64,000 nt of DNA from Pigmentiphaga sp. NML080357. Lineage in GTDB: Bacteria > Pseudomonadota > Gammaproteobacteria > Burkholderiales > Burkholderiaceae_B. The notes below the pieces were generated by a model. It saw only the letters and a list, made by a program, of their open reading frames with translations, was not told where the DNA came from and ran no database searches. Positions 52,580-62,333 of this stretch are shown one piece after another (position 1 is the stretch's first letter; each line of letters begins with the position of its first letter). The stretch covers positions 1-64,000 of the forward strand of contig NZ_NINW01000050.1 in NCBI RefSeq assembly GCF_002188465.1. The letters are read 5' to 3'. The position numbers and the translations under genes are program-made.

Positions 52580-53851
52580 CTAATTCTTGCGCGCGTAGCG
52601 GCCTATGTCCAATCCGTCCAGATCGATGTCGGGCGTCTTGCCGGCGACGAGATCGGCCAGGATGCGCCCCGTGCCGACGGCCATGCTCCATCCGTGCGAG
52701 CCATGGCCGGTATTCACGTACAGCCCGGGAAGGCGGGTTGCGCCGAGAATGGGCGGACCATCCGGGGTCATGGGCCGCGTGCCGGACCACCACGTGGCGC
52801 GCGACAGATCCAGCATGCCGGGCAGCCAATCCTGGGCCACCCTGACCAGCGTGCGCAGCGCCTTGCCATGCATGCCGGGTCCGCGCCCGCCCAGTTCCGC
52901 CGTGCCGGCAATGCGCAGGCGCTGGCCGAGCGGCGTCACGGTCACCCGGTAGGCTTCGTCGACGAAGGCTCGCCGGGGGCCGATGGCGTCTCCCCGCAAG
53001 GGCAGGTTGGCGGCGTAACCCTTGACCGGGTACATGGGAACGGCGATGCCCAGCCGGCCGAGCCACCCGGCCGCGTCACTGCCTCCGGCCATCACCACGG
53101 CCTGCGCCGGCAGCATGGCGCCGTCCTTCAGGCGTACGCCGGTGACCGCGCCCGACGCGTTCTGCATGGGATGCGCGACGGCGTTGAACTTGAACTCGAC
53201 GCCGGACCGCTCGCATTCGGCCGCCAGCAGGCGGGCGAAGAGAGGGCAGTTGCCGGATTCATCGTCGGGATAGTGGATCGCCCCGGCCAGCGGCGTGCCG
53301 ACGTGGACGGCGTCCTGCAGGTGCACGTCCATGGCAAGCGCCTCGTCGGGGCTCAGCAGGCGATGGGCGATGCCGCTGTCCTGCATGACGCGGCGCGCGG
53401 GCTCGGTCCGCTCCAGGTCGCGCTGGGTGCGCAGCAACTGCAGGTAGCCGCTGCGGCGCTCGTACTCGAACCCGTGCTCTTCGCGCAAGTCGGCCAATTG
53501 CGCGCGGCTGTAGCGCGCCACGCGCTGCATCGTCCGCTTGTTGGCGGCATAGCGCTCCGCGCGGCATTGTCCCAGCCACTTGACGAGCCATTTCCACAGC
53601 GCGGGGTCGAGCGAGGTGCGCAGGGCCACGGGCGCCTCGGCCTTGAACAGATGGGAGAAGAAGTGGCCCGGCATGCCCGGCGCCGCCCAGGGCGAGGCGT
53701 AATCGGCGGCGAGTATGCCGGCGCTGCCATAGCTCGATTCCTGCGCGATGCCGCTGCGGCGGTCGACGACCGTGACCTGCATGCCGTGCCGGTTGAGCCA
53801 ATACGCGGTGCACACACCGACGATGCCGGCACCGATCACAATCACACGCAT
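52580..53851 (-). CDS. dadA: D-amino acid dehydrogenase (FAD)
   Basis: A 423-residue FAD-dependent oxidoreductase of the DadA family, oxidising D-amino acids to 2-oxoacids with electrons to the respiratory chain. The dinucleotide motif VIVIGAGIVGVCTAYWL starts at residue 3. SGIAQESSYGSAGILAADYASPWAAPG follows (about 35-60), and the C-terminal GHGSHGWSMAVGTGRILADL holds FAD contacts. A frame extension of 14 codons to 53893 is unlike the family start, so MRVIVIG is used. No clear Shine-Dalgarno sequence is seen. No racemase (dadX) is adjacent. nnr follows closely. Confidence 0.92.
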   Translation of the reverse strand: MRVIVIGAGIVGVCTAYWLNRHGMQVTVVDRRSGIAQESSYGSAGILAADYASPWAAPGMPGHFFSHLFKAEAPVALRTSLDPALWKWLVKWLGQCRAERYAANKRTMQRVARYSRAQLADLREEHGFEYERRSGYLQLLRTQRDLERTEPARRVMQDSGIAHRLLSPDEALAMDVHLQDAVHVGTPLAGAIHYPDDESGNCPLFARLLAAECERSGVEFKFNAVAHPMQNASGAVTGVRLKDGAMLPAQAVVMAGGSDAAGWLGRLGIAVPMYPVKGYAANLPLRGDAIGPRRAFVDEAYRVTVTPLGQRLRIAGTAELGGRGPGMHGKALRTLVRVAQDWLPGMLDLSRATWWSGTRPMTPDGPPILGATRLPGLYVNTGHGSHGWSMAVGTGRILADLVAGKTPDIDLDGLDIGRYARKN

Positions 53852-54145
53852 AGGGAGTCTGGTCGCTTTACTTGGTCGGCCCGTCTTCCCCATGAGGCAG
53901 CGGTGTGCGCCAAGGTGCGGGCACCGGATTTTACGCGGCGCAGGCTACACACGCGAAAAAAATGCAAACGCTGTGGGTTTTGCGGGAAAAGTCGGCGTAC
54001 CGCCATTTTCCAGCCGTGGCCAGCGCCGATGTGGCGCAGCGCCGCTCGTGGTTTTCCCGGATGCCTCCGTACGAAGTAAAATCAGCGCTGGCACGCGGTT
54101 CTCCTCGCGTTTTCCGTCATCTCCTCCGCTTCCTGCTCTCTTATC

Positions 54146-57100
54146 GTGGCCTCCATCCTGCGCCTCTCCGGCCCCCTTGCCCTTTCCTCGTTCCGCCGCG
54201 AGCGCCTGCTGCGCCGGCTCCAATCCCTGCAAGCCTCGGTGACCGACGTCGCGGCCCGCTACGTGCATTTCGTTTCCGTGGAAGGCGAGTTGACGGCGGA
54301 CGAGCATCAGCGCCTGGAGGGCCTGCTGCGCTACGGAGATCCGGCGCCCGCCGCGCCGCAAGGCGTGGAGCTGCTCGTGGTGCCTCGCCTGGGTACCGTT
54401 TCGCCCTGGGCCAGCAAGGCGACCGACATCGCCCATAACTGCGGCCTGGCCGGCGTGCGCCGGATCGAGCGCGCCGTTTCCTATACCCTGGTGCTCAAGC
54501 GCGGATTGCTGGGAGGTGCCAAGGCGCCGTCGGCCGACGAGCTGGCGGCGCTGGCCGGAGTGCTGCACGATCGCATGACCGAGACGGTGGTCGACGGCGC
54601 CTTCGATGGCGCGCCGCTGTTCGCCACGCTGGCCGGCAAGCCCATGCAGACCGTGCCGCTGCGGACGGAGGGCGCGCAGGCGCTGGTGGCCGCGAACCGT
54701 ACCCTGGGGCTGGCGCTCTCCGACGACGAGATTGCCTACCTGGTCGACGCGTTCACGGCGCTGGGCCGCGATCCGACCGATGTCGAGCTGATGATGTTCG
54801 CGCAGGCCAACAGCGAGCACTGCCGCCACAAGATTTTCAACGCCCAGTGGGTCATCGACGGCCAGGCCCAGTCCGATACGCTGTTCGGCATGATCCGCGC
54901 GACCCACCGCGCGCAGCCGGAGGGCACGGTGGTGGCGTATTCGGACAACGCCGCCGTGATGGCGGGCGGCAAGGCCGAGCGCTTTCATGTGCAGCCCGGG
55001 GGGGAAGGGCAGGTGTATGGCCGCCGCGAAGCGATCGTCCATACCCTGATGAAGGTCGAGACGCACAACCATCCGACCGCCATTTCCCCGTTCCCCGGGG
55101 CATCGACCGGCGCGGGCGGCGAAATCCGCGACGAGGGCGCCACCGGCCGCGGTTCCAAGCCCAAGGCCGGGTTGACCGGCTTTACCGTATCGCACCTGCG
55201 CTTCGACGACGCCCTCGAGCCATGGGAGGGCGCCGGGCACGGCGCGCCGGACCGCATCGCCTCGCCCCTGTCCATCATGATCGAGGGGCCCATCGGCGGC
55301 GCCGCTTTCAACAATGAATTCGGCCGGCCCAACCTGCTGGGGTATTTCCGCACCTTCGAACAGACTGCCGGCGGCGTGCGCTGGGGCTACCACAAGCCCA
55401 TCATGATCGCGGGCGGCCTGGGCAGCATCGAGGACGGCTACACCCACAAGCTGGAGCTGCCGCCGGGCGCCTTGCTGATCCAGCTCGGCGGACCGGGCAT
55501 GCGCATCGGCATGGGGGGCGGCGCGGCCTCCAGCATGAGCGTGGGCAGCAATGCCGCCGACCTGGACTTCGATTCGGTCCAGCGCGGCAATCCCGAGATC
55601 GAGCGCCGCGCGCAGGAAGTCATCGACCGCTGCTGGCAGCTTGGCGCGGAGAATCCTATTCTCTCCATCCACGACGTGGGAGCGGGCGGCCTGTCCAACG
55701 CCTTCCCCGAACTGGTGGACGGGGCTGGACGCGGCGCGGTGTTCGACTTGCAGCGCGTGCCGCTCGAGGAGTCGGGCCTGTCTCCCGCGGAGATCTGGTG
55801 CAATGAGTCGCAGGAGCGCTATGTATTGGCCATCCTGCCCCAGGACCTGGAGCGTTTCGATGCCATCGCTCGGCGCGAACGCTGCCCGTATGGCGTGGTC
55901 GGCGTCGCTACCGAGGCGCGCCAGCTGCGCGTGGTCGACGGGGAAGGATTCTCCGCCGGCGACGTGCCGGCCGCCGAATGGGCCCGGACCGCGCGGCCGG
56001 TGGATGTGCCGGTCGATGTCATCCTGGGCAAGCCGCCCCGTATGGAGCGCGACGTGGTTCGCCAGCCCGGGGCCGGCGAACCGCTCGATGTCGTCGGCCT
56101 GGACCTGGACGACGTAGCCCTGCGCGTGCTGCGGCATCCCACGGTGGCCAACAAGACCTTCCTCATCACCATCGGCGACCGCACGGTGGGCGGGCTGTCG
56201 TCGCGTGACCAGATGGTCGGCCCATGGCAAGTGCCCGTGGCAGACTGCGCGGTCACGCTGGCCGACTACAGCGGCGTGCGCGGCGAAGCCATGGCCATGG
56301 GCGAACGCACGCCTTTGGCCGTCATCGACGCCCCGGCTTCCGGCCGCATGGCCGTGGCCGAGGCCGTGACCAACCTGGTCGCCGCGCCCGTGGCCCGCAT
56401 GGAAGACGTCAAGCTGTCCGCCAACTGGATGGCCGCATGCGGCGAACCCGGCCAGGACGCCGCGCTGTACGACACCGTCAGTGCCGTGAGCGCGCTGTGC
56501 CAGCAGGTCGGCCTGGCGATTCCGGTCGGCAAGGATTCGCTCTCCATGCGCACCACCTGGGCCGAAAACGGCGAGGAACGCCGCGTCGTGGCGCCGGTGT
56601 CGCTCATCGTGACGGCCTTCGCACCCGTGGACGACGTGCGCAAGACCCTCACCCCGCAGCTTCGCACCGACCAGGGCGAGACGACGCTGATCCTGATCGA
56701 CCTGGGCCGCGGGAAGCATCGGCTGGGAGGATCCGTCCTGGCCCAGGCCATCGGCCAGGTCGGCCAGGAAGTGCCCGACATCGACGCGCCCGAGGATCTG
56801 CGCGCGTTTTTCGCGGCGATACGGACCCTGGCGGACAGCGGCGTCATCCTGGCCTATCACGACCGTTCCGACGGCGGCCTGTTCGCCACCTTGTGCGAGA
56901 TGGCTTTCGCCGGTCACACCGGCCTGTCGATCAACCTCGATATGCTGACCCTGGATCCCTACGCGGCGGACTGGGGCGACTTCAAGATCCGGCCGGAGCA
57001 GGTCGCGGTGCAGCGCGACGAGCTGACCATCAAGGCCCTGTTCTCGGAAGAGGCCGGAGCCGTCATCCAGGTGCCCGCCGGCAGCCGCAACGCGGTGATG

Positions 57101-58174
57101 GAGGTGCTGCGCGGGGCCGGGCTGTCGGCGCACTCGCACGTCATCGGCGAGCCCAATGATCGCGACGAGATCGAGTTCTACCGCGATGCCCGGAAGATCT
57201 GGGCCAAGCCGCGGGCCGAGCTGGGCAAGGCCTGGAGCGAAGTCAGCCGCCGCATCATGGCGCTGCGCGACAATCCCGACTGCGCCCAGGCGGAATTCGC
57301 GCTGTGGGACGACACGGCCGACCCTGGCCTTTCGCCCCGGGTCGAGTTCGATCCCCAGGAAGACATCGCGGCCCCCATGATCGCCACTGGCGTGCGGCCG
57401 CGCGTGGCCATCCTGCGGGAGCAGGGCTGCAACAGCCAGGTCGAGATGGCCTACGCCTTCGACCGCGCCGGCTTCGAGTCCTGGGACGTCCACATGACGG
57501 ACCTGATCGGCGGGCGGATCAACCTGTCGGACTTCAAGGGCCTGGTCGCCGTGGGCGGCTTCAGCTATGGCGACGTGCTGGGGGCCGGCGAAGGCTGGGC
57601 CAAGACCATCCAGTACAACGCAGTGCTGGCCGACATGTTCGCCGCCTATTTCGGCCGCAGCGACACCTTCGCGCTGGGCGTCTGCAACGGCTGCCAGATG
57701 CTCGCCGCGCTGGCGCCCATGATCCCTGGCGCCCAGGACTGGCCGCGCTTCACCCGCAACCGCTCGGAAAAGTTCGAGGCTCGCTTCTCGCTGGTGGAGA
57801 TTCCCGAGTCGCCGTCCGTCTTCTTCGACGGCATGGCCGGATCGCGCATGCCCATCGCCGTTTCCCATGGCGAAGGCTATGCCGATTTCTCCCGGCAGGG
57901 TAATGCCGGCGCGGCGCTTTCCGCCATGCGCTTCGTCGATCATGCCGGCAAGCCGACGGAAGCCTATCCGTACAACCCGAACGGCAGCGCCGGCGGCCTG
58001 GCCGGCGTCACGACCGCGGACGGTCGCTTCACGGCCTTGATGCCGCATCCGGAACGCGTGTTCCGCAACGTGCAGATGTCATGGAGCCCGGCATCCTGGG
58101 GACCGAAGGACAGCGGCGGGGAGTTCTCGCCGTGGATGCGCATGTTCCGCAACGCGCGCCGCTGGACCGCCTGA
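54146..58174 (+). CDS. purL: Phosphoribosylformylglycinamidine synthase (large type)
   Basis: A 1342-residue single-chain PurL converting FGAR, glutamine and ATP to FGAM in purine synthesis. After the N-terminal domain, the first synthetase unit has [12 protein letters not shown] and [15 protein letters not shown] (about 310). The glutaminase domain (about 1085-1342) has [25 protein letters not shown], the nucleophile Cys in [10 protein letters not shown] (about 1180) and His/Glu in [12 protein letters not shown] and [10 protein letters not shown]. The family N-terminus falls on a GTG at 54146 with no obvious Shine-Dalgarno sequence. A very long antisense frame over this gene is a composition artefact. 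Confidence 0.96.
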   Translation: MASILRLSGPLALSSFRRERLLRRLQSLQASVTDVAARYVHFVSVEGELTADEHQRLEGLLRYGDPAPAAPQGVELLVVPRLGTVSPWASKATDIAHNCGLAGVRRIERAVSYTLVLKRGLLGGAKAPSADELAALAGVLHDRMTETVVDGAFDGAPLFATLAGKPMQTVPLRTEGAQALVAANRTLGLALSDDEIAYLVDAFTALGRDPTDVELMMFAQANSEHCRHKIFNAQWVIDGQAQSDTLFGMIRATHRAQPEGTVVAYSDNAAVMAGGKAERFHVQPGGEGQVYGRREAIVHTLMKVETHNHPTAISPFPGASTGAGGEIRDEGATGRGSKPKAGLTGFTVSHLRFDDALEPWEGAGHGAPDRIASPLSIMIEGPIGGAAFNNEFGRPNLLGYFRTFEQTAGGVRWGYHKPIMIAGGLGSIEDGYTHKLELPPGALLIQLGGPGMRIGMGGGAASSMSVGSNAADLDFDSVQRGNPEIERRAQEVIDRCWQLGAENPILSIHDVGAGGLSNAFPELVDGAGRGAVFDLQRVPLEESGLSPAEIWCNESQERYVLAILPQDLERFDAIARRERCPYGVVGVATEARQLRVVDGEGFSAGDVPAAEWARTARPVDVPVDVILGKPPRMERDVVRQPGAGEPLDVVGLDLDDVALRVLRHPTVANKTFLITIGDRTVGGLSSRDQMVGPWQVPVADCAVTLADYSGVRGEAMAMGERTPLAVIDAPASGRMAVAEAVTNLVAAPVARMEDVKLSANWMAACGEPGQDAALYDTVSAVSALCQQVGLAIPVGKDSLSMRTTWAENGEERRVVAPVSLIVTAFAPVDDVRKTLTPQLRTDQGETTLILIDLGRGKHRLGGSVLAQAIGQVGQEVPDIDAPEDLRAFFAAIRTLADSGVILAYHDRSDGGLFATLCEMAFAGHTGLSINLDMLTLDPYAADWGDFKIRPEQVAVQRDELTIKALFSEEAGAVIQVPAGSRNAVMEVLRGAGLSAHSHVIGEPNDRDEIEFYRDARKIWAKPRAELGKAWSEVSRRIMALRDNPDCAQAEFALWDDTADPGLSPRVEFDPQEDIAAPMIATGVRPRVAILREQGCNSQVEMAYAFDRAGFESWDVHMTDLIGGRINLSDFKGLVAVGGFSYGDVLGAGEGWAKTIQYNAVLADMFAAYFGRSDTFALGVCNGCQMLAALAPMIPGAQDWPRFTRNRSEKFEARFSLVEIPESPSVFFDGMAGSRMPIAVSHGEGYADFSRQGNAGAALSAMRFVDHAGKPTEAYPYNPNGSAGGLAGVTTADGRFTALMPHPERVFRNVQMSWSPASWGPKDSGGEFSPWMRMFRNARRWTA

Positions 58175-58189
58175 TTCCCACGCGCAAAT

Positions 58190-58215
58190 AAAAACCCCGG
58201 GCGCATACCCGGGGT
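58190..58215 (-). terminator. Intrinsic terminator of porin gene 1 (possibly bidirectional)
   Basis: ACCCCGGG (58194-58201) pairs with CCCGGGGT (58208-58215). Read leftward it is followed by TTTTTATTT. It lies between the convergent purL and porin genes and serves the porin best. Confidence 0.85.
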
Positions 58216-58272
58216 GAGGGGCCGGCGCGCCCGCGAGGGGCGCCGGCGGATGTTGGCCTTGCGGCCTCTTGC

Positions 58273-59325
58273 TTAGAAGCGGTGTTGCAGACCGACAGCC
58301 AGCTGGCGGTAGGTCATGTCGCGGTTCTCGTCGAAGTTGCGCACATCGTTGTCGGCGAAGAAGGCGTACAGGTTGGTGCGCTTGGACAGGTCGTAGGTAT
58401 AGCCGATGGCCCAGCCGTCCACCTTGGACTTGGTGGCCTTCTGGTAGGCGGCGTACAGCTTGCCGGGTCCCAGGGGTGCGCTGGCACCGATGGTGTAGGC
58501 GTTGTCGCTGTCGAACTGGCCGCCCGTGGCCACCACGCGGTTATAGCCGTTCAGATAGGCGCCGGTGATGTCCCGAGCACGGGCGTAGCCGGCGTAGATG
58601 GCCGCGACGCCGAAGTCGTAGCTCGCACCCAGGGTCAGGTTACGGAACGTCTTGGTGCCCGGCAGCGGCGATTCCACTTGCTGATAGGTCAGCACGCCCT
58701 TGATCGGGCCGTTGTCGTACTTCAGGCCGGCGTCGATCATGCGGTTGTTGCTGCCGCTTCGCGGGGCTTCGCTTTCGCCGCTCGGGCTGGCGAACGCGTT
58801 GAAGCTATAGCCGATGGCGCCCTGGATGCCGTAGAACGACGGGCTGTAGTAGTACACGGAGTTGTTGACGCGGCCGCCACCCATGACAGCGTCGTTATAG
58901 GCGAACGTGCTGCCGATGCTGGCGGAGCTGAAGCTCAGGCCGAACGGGTTGACGATGCCGGCGGCCCACATGAACGCCAGGTTGGTCGTGCGGCCCAGGG
59001 TCACGCGACCCAGGCTGTTGCTTTCGAGGCCGACGAACGCATAACGGCCGAACAGGCGGCCGTGGGTTTGCTGGCCATTGTCCACCGTAAAGCCGTTTTC
59101 CAGGGTGAAGATGGCTTTCAGGCCATTGCCCAGATCCTCAGAGCCGCGCATGCCGAAACGCGATTGGCTCATCAGGCCGCTGTCGATTCCTTTGACGGTC
59201 TCGCCGTCTTCCTTGGCCCAGTTGAAGCCGGCATCAACCAGACCGTACAGGGTGACGGACGATTGAGCATGGGCGGCGCCTGCAAAACCTGCCAGCAGAG
59301 CGGTCGCGAGAAGGGTCTTCTTCAT
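58273..59325 (-). CDS. Gram-negative porin, trimeric type (copy 1)
   Basis: A 350-residue outer-membrane general porin (OmpC/Omp32-like). The signal peptide is MKKTLLATALLAGFAGAAHA with cleavage before QSSVTLYGLVDAGF, the standard betaproteobacterial porin opening. The constriction-loop hallmark is GRLFGRYAFVGLES. The C-terminus LAVGLQHRF ends in Phe, the signal for assembly by BAM. GGAGA precedes the ATG. It is a tandem paralogue of the porin at 59749, with which it shares 73 identical bases. Its own promoter (59468-59496) and a terminator on each side suggest a separate transcript. Confidence 0.96.
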   Translation of the reverse strand: MKKTLLATALLAGFAGAAHAQSSVTLYGLVDAGFNWAKEDGETVKGIDSGLMSQSRFGMRGSEDLGNGLKAIFTLENGFTVDNGQQTHGRLFGRYAFVGLESNSLGRVTLGRTTNLAFMWAAGIVNPFGLSFSSASIGSTFAYNDAVMGGGRVNNSVYYYSPSFYGIQGAIGYSFNAFASPSGESEAPRSGSNNRMIDAGLKYDNGPIKGVLTYQQVESPLPGTKTFRNLTLGASYDFGVAAIYAGYARARDITGAYLNGYNRVVATGGQFDSDNAYTIGASAPLGPGKLYAAYQKATKSKVDGWAIGYTYDLSKRTNLYAFFADNDVRNFDENRDMTYRQLAVGLQHRF

Positions 59326-59467
59326 TACGTGGTCTCCAGCGAAAAACATTGCGTTTAGGTGGCAGCGCGGACGGCGGTGGGTATTTCTTGGTTTGCCGCT
59401 GCGCGATCCCCGTTCGACTTTCGATTTCCAGGCGGTGCTGCTTAGGCTGCGAAGAAATCTGCAATAA

Positions 59468-59496
59468 ATTTCACCAGAAAGGATTAAGAGTGCCAA
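59468..59496 (-). promoter_or_regulatory. Promoter of porin gene 1
   Basis: Read leftward: TTGGCA (59496-59491) and TGAAAT (59473-59468) with a 17-base spacer. The same two boxes at the same spacing occur upstream of the other porin. The implied leader is about 136 bases. Confidence 0.65.
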
Positions 59497-59658
59497 CTGC
59501 TAAATCTGGTGCGGGATTTGGCGGTGTTGCGATTCTGTCTAAACCAATTGGTCTTGTCGTTATCCACGCAACAGATAGGGGAAAGGACGTTACATCCTGA
59601 TACGGATCGGCAAGCGGGGTTCATCGGCGAGGCGCCGGGGGGAATGCACGGTATGCGC

Positions 59659-59686
59659 AAAAAAGAACCCCGCCGAAGCGGGGTTC
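59659..59686 (-). terminator. Intrinsic terminator of porin gene 2
   Basis: GAACCCCGC-CGAA-GCGGGGTTC (59665-59686) is a 9-bp stem with a tetraloop. On the minus strand it is followed by TTTTTT, 63 bases past the porin stop codon. Confidence 0.92.
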
Positions 59687-59748
59687 CCATGCTTGGTCGC
59701 ACCGGGGGCCGAAGCCCCCATGACGCCGGTCAAACCGGCATCGTGTGC

Positions 59749-60795
59749 TTAGAAGCGGTGTTGCAGGCCCAGGGCGAACTGACGATTGGTCAGATCCTTC
59801 GCGGCCGCGAAGTCGCGAACTTCGCCGTCGACGAAGAAGGCGTACAGGTTGGTACGCTTCGACAGGTCGTAGGTGTAGCCGATGGCCCAGTTGCTGGTCT
59901 TCGACTTGGTGGCCTTCTGGTAGGCAGCGTAGGCCTTGCCAGGTCCCAGGGGAGCGCTCAGACCGATGGTGTAAGCGTTGTCCTTGGTGAAGTTGGCCGA
60001 AGTGGCGTTGATGGCGCCGTTGTAGCCAGCCACGGTACGGATGCCCTTGGCGTTGGCGTAGCCGGCGTAGACGGCCACGACGCCGAAGTCGTAGTTGGCA
60101 CCCAGGGTCAGGTTCTTGAACTTGCCGTTGTTCGGGGTCAGGTCCGACGGGTTCAGGTACTGGTACGTCACCACGGCCTTCAGGGGACCGTTGTCATACT
60201 TCAGGCCCAGGTCGACCAGGCGATCGTTGTTCTTGTTGCCGGCGACTTCCGTGTCGGGGTTCGACTGGAAGCTGTAACCGACGGCGCCCTGGAAGCCAGC
60301 GAAGCTGGGCGAGTAGTAGTAGATCGAGTTGTTGACGCGGCCGGCGCCCAGATCGGCGTCGTTGTAGCCGAACGTGCTGCCGATGCTGGCGGAGCTGAAG
60401 CTCAGGCCGAACGGGTTGACGATGCCGGCGGCCCACATGAAGGCCAGGTTCGTGGTACGGCCGAGGGTCAGGCGGCCAGCGGAGGCGCTTTCCAGACCAA
60501 CGAAGGCGTAGCGGCCGAACAGGCGGCCCTGGGTTTGCTGGCCGTTGTCAACGGTGAAGCCGTTTTCCAGGGTGAAAATGGCCTTCAGGCCGTTGCCGAT
60601 GTCTTCCGAACCGCGGATGCCGAAGCGCGACTGGCTCATCAGTCCGCTGTCGATACCGATCCGACGGTCTTGGCCTTCGAGTTTGGTGTAGTTGAAGCCG
60701 GCGTCAACCAAACCGTACAGCGTGACGTTGCTTTGCGCTTGAGCGGCACCTGCGAAGCCGGCCAGCAAGGCGGCGGCAAGAAGGGTCTTCTTCAT
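59749..60795 (-). CDS. Gram-negative porin, trimeric type (copy 2)
   Basis: A 348-residue general porin. The signal peptide MKKTLLAAALLAGFAGAAQA is followed by QSNVTLYGLVDAGFNYTKLEG. The body shares most strands with copy 1 (MSQSRFGIRGSEDIGNGLKA, GRLFGRYAFVGLES, FMWAAGIVNPFGLSFSSASI, YTYDLSKRTNLYAFF) and ends LQHRF. Surface loops differ between the two, notably around residues 185-205 and 220-230, as expected if they have different pore selectivity or antigenicity. It is transcribed leftward from its own promoter at 60944-60972 and has its own terminator. Confidence 0.96.
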   Translation of the reverse strand: MKKTLLAAALLAGFAGAAQAQSNVTLYGLVDAGFNYTKLEGQDRRIGIDSGLMSQSRFGIRGSEDIGNGLKAIFTLENGFTVDNGQQTQGRLFGRYAFVGLESASAGRLTLGRTTNLAFMWAAGIVNPFGLSFSSASIGSTFGYNDADLGAGRVNNSIYYYSPSFAGFQGAVGYSFQSNPDTEVAGNKNNDRLVDLGLKYDNGPLKAVVTYQYLNPSDLTPNNGKFKNLTLGANYDFGVVAVYAGYANAKGIRTVAGYNGAINATSANFTKDNAYTIGLSAPLGPGKAYAAYQKATKSKTSNWAIGYTYDLSKRTNLYAFFVDGEVRDFAAAKDLTNRQFALGLQHRF

Positions 60796-60943
60796 TTAAA
60801 TAGGTCTCCAGCGGAGTGAGTAACTCGATAAGCCGAAGGGACATGCCGGAAGACAGCACTGCTGCCGCTTTCCCCCGGTGGCAAACCCCCCGTCTTGCTC
60901 ATGATTTCTACGCGATGTACTTGCTGTGAAGAAATCTCGACAA

Positions 60944-60972
60944 ATTTCACCAGAAAGACCCTGAGGTGCCAA
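60944..60972 (-). promoter_or_regulatory. Promoter of porin gene 2
   Basis: Read leftward: TTGGCA (60972-60967) and TGAAAT (60949-60944), 17-base spacer, identical to the porin 1 promoter. The leader would be about 142 bases and includes a conserved GATTTCTTC segment. Confidence 0.65.
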
Positions 60973-61089
60973 CAGTTAATTCCGACGTAATAAAAATGTG
61001 TTGTGCTTGGACATAAGGTTTTGTTACCTAATTGCAACCCGAGTCGATGGGCGAGCCGCGAGGCGGCAGGCGCCGCAGGACGAGCGGCC

Positions 61090-61141
61090 AAAAGAAACGC
61101 CCCGTATAACAGGCGTGGAAGCGCTGTTTTTACGGGGCGTT
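61090..61141 (-). terminator. Intrinsic terminator of the par27 gene
   Basis: AACGCCCCGT and ACGGGGCGTT (61096-61105 and 61132-61141) form a 10-bp stem around a loop with its own small hairpin. On the minus strand TTTCTTTT overlaps and follows the stem. It lies about 80 bases past the stop codon. Confidence 0.75.
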
Positions 61142-61219
61142 GACATCAACCCAGGGAAACCCTGATTGTTGAAAATTTAATTATCAGGCTTTCCTTTTTT
61201 GTTGGTTCAATCCAACAAA

Positions 61220-61987
61220 TTACTGGATCTTGGCTTTTTCGCGCAGGCCGGTCTGGAAGTCGCGCAGCTTGGTCTGCCGCAGGGATTCCTCGATTTGCGG
61301 GCGCAGCTGGTCCACCGGCGGGAACTGCACCGGGCGGACGTCTTCCAGCCGGATGACGTGCCAGCCGAACTGGGTCTGCACCGGCGCTTCGGTGGTCTGG
61401 CCTTTCTTCAAGGAGGCCAGGGCGTCGGCGAAGGGCTTCACATAGGTGGCGGCGGGCGCCCAGTCGAGGCTGCCGCCGTTGGCGGCCGAGCCGGGGTCCT
61501 TGGACTGCTTGGCCAGATCCTCGAACTTGGCGCCTTTCTTCAGCTGGGCAATGATGTCCTTGGCCTGGGCTTCGCTCTCGACCAGGATATGGCGGGCCTG
61601 GTATTCCTTGTCGCCCTGGGCGCTCTTGACGCGGTCGTACTCGGCCTGGACTTCCTGCTGGGTGACCGGGTTCTTGGCAAGGTAGTCATTGAAGAGGCCG
61701 CGAATCAGCACGCTCTGGCGGGTCAGGTCGATTTCGGCCTGGACCTCGGGCTGCTTGGCGATGCCGCGCTTGTCGGCTTCCTGCAGGAAGATTTCGCGAT
61801 TGATGAGCTCTTCGCGGATCTGCTCGCGCAGCTGGGGCGAGTCGGGCTGCCCCTGCTTGGTCAGCAAGTTGACGAATTGGTCCACGCGCGACGAGGGGAT
61901 GGCCTTGCCGTTGACCACGGCGGCGTTTTGCGCAAAAACCGGAGCGGCCACGGTCAGCGCGGCAGCCATCATCAAAACACGCTTCAT
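61220..61987 (-). CDS. par27: Periplasmic parvulin-type chaperone Par27
   Basis: A 255-residue exported peptidyl-prolyl isomerase/chaperone that I recognise as the Par27 type described in Bordetella pertussis. The signal peptide is MKRVLMMAAALTVAAPVFA. The N-terminal helical region (about 20-125) resembles PrsA/SurA chaperone arms. The parvulin domain (about 128-220) has YQARHILVESEAQAKDII, the GGSLDWAP turn and FGWHVIRLEDVRP. A C-terminal tail completes it. It acts in the periplasm on outer-membrane or secreted proteins; two porin genes lie just downstream. The bolA/yciB genes precede it on the same strand (58-base gap). Confidence 0.93.
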   Translation of the reverse strand: MKRVLMMAAALTVAAPVFAQNAAVVNGKAIPSSRVDQFVNLLTKQGQPDSPQLREQIREELINREIFLQEADKRGIAKQPEVQAEIDLTRQSVLIRGLFNDYLAKNPVTQQEVQAEYDRVKSAQGDKEYQARHILVESEAQAKDIIAQLKKGAKFEDLAKQSKDPGSAANGGSLDWAPAATYVKPFADALASLKKGQTTEAPVQTQFGWHVIRLEDVRPVQFPPVDQLRPQIEESLRQTKLRDFQTGLREKAKIQ

Positions 61988-62045
61988 GTATGGAAGTCCT
62001 TGAAGGTAGAAAGGAAGGGGGAGATCGGTAGGAAAGGGACCGGGC

Positions 62046-62333
62046 TCAAGAGGTTGGTGCGGAGTCTTCTTCTGGCGTCAGTGCCTGGATGGCCAGCGCG
62101 TGGATGTGCGCGGGCATCAGGTCTGCCAATCGATCATACACCAGCCTATGGCGAGCCACCCGGTTCAGCCCGGCGAAACGGGAGGAAACAATGCGTAGCC
62201 GGAAGTGTCCCGCGCCCCCGGCCGCGCCGGCGTGACCGGCATGCAGGTGCGACTCGTCCTGCACGTCCATGGCGGTGGGCGGCGCCAGTGCCTGCAGGCG
62301 CTGGCGGATCTGGGCCATGCGTTCCTCGTTCAT
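62046..62333 (-). CDS. BolA family protein
   Basis: A 95-residue BolA-type protein. BolA proteins partner monothiol glutaredoxins in Fe-S handling and some bind DNA. The family pattern is visible as the N-terminal helix NEERMAQIRQRLQALAP, the loop DESHLHAGHAG, the strand HFRLRIVSSRFAGLNRVARHRLVYDRL and the conserved HALAIQALTPEE ending. Its ATG overlaps the yciB stop (ATGA), so the two are coupled. It is easily missed because longer frames on this strand hide it. Confidence 0.93.
   Translation of the reverse strand: MNEERMAQIRQRLQALAPPTAMDVQDESHLHAGHAGAAGGAGHFRLRIVSSRFAGLNRVARHRLVYDRLADLMPAHIHALAIQALTPEEDSAPTS

Larger units (their letters stand above)
59326..59748. other. Intergenic region between the two porin genes
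   Basis: It holds the leader (about 136 bases) and promoter of porin 1, the terminator of porin 2 (59659-59686), and a second GC hairpin GGGGGC-CGAA-GCCCCC near 59704-59720. The stretch 59450-59506 is conserved with 60928-60983 upstream of porin 2. No gene is supported. Confidence 0.7.
60796..61219. other. Intergenic region between porin gene 2 and par27
   Basis: It holds the leader and promoter of porin 2 and the terminator of the par27 gene. The block near 60928-60983 is conserved with the region upstream of porin 1. The stretch 60985-61090 has no recognised gene. An AT-rich segment at 61160-61200 has the short inverted repeat CCTGAT/ATCAGG. Confidence 0.7.

Noticed and set aside
53945-58048. 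A 1367-codon open frame antisense to purL
   Set aside because: It mirrors purL codon by codon, is rich in Arg, Gly, Ala and His as expected for the complement of GC-rich coding DNA, has no family resemblance, and purL is unmistakable on the other strand.
59440-59500. Sigma-54 promoter reading of the TTGGCAC before porin 1
   Set aside because: The -24-like TTGGCAC is present but there is no GC element of a -12 box at the required distance in either porin. The sigma-70-like 17-base spacing fits both.
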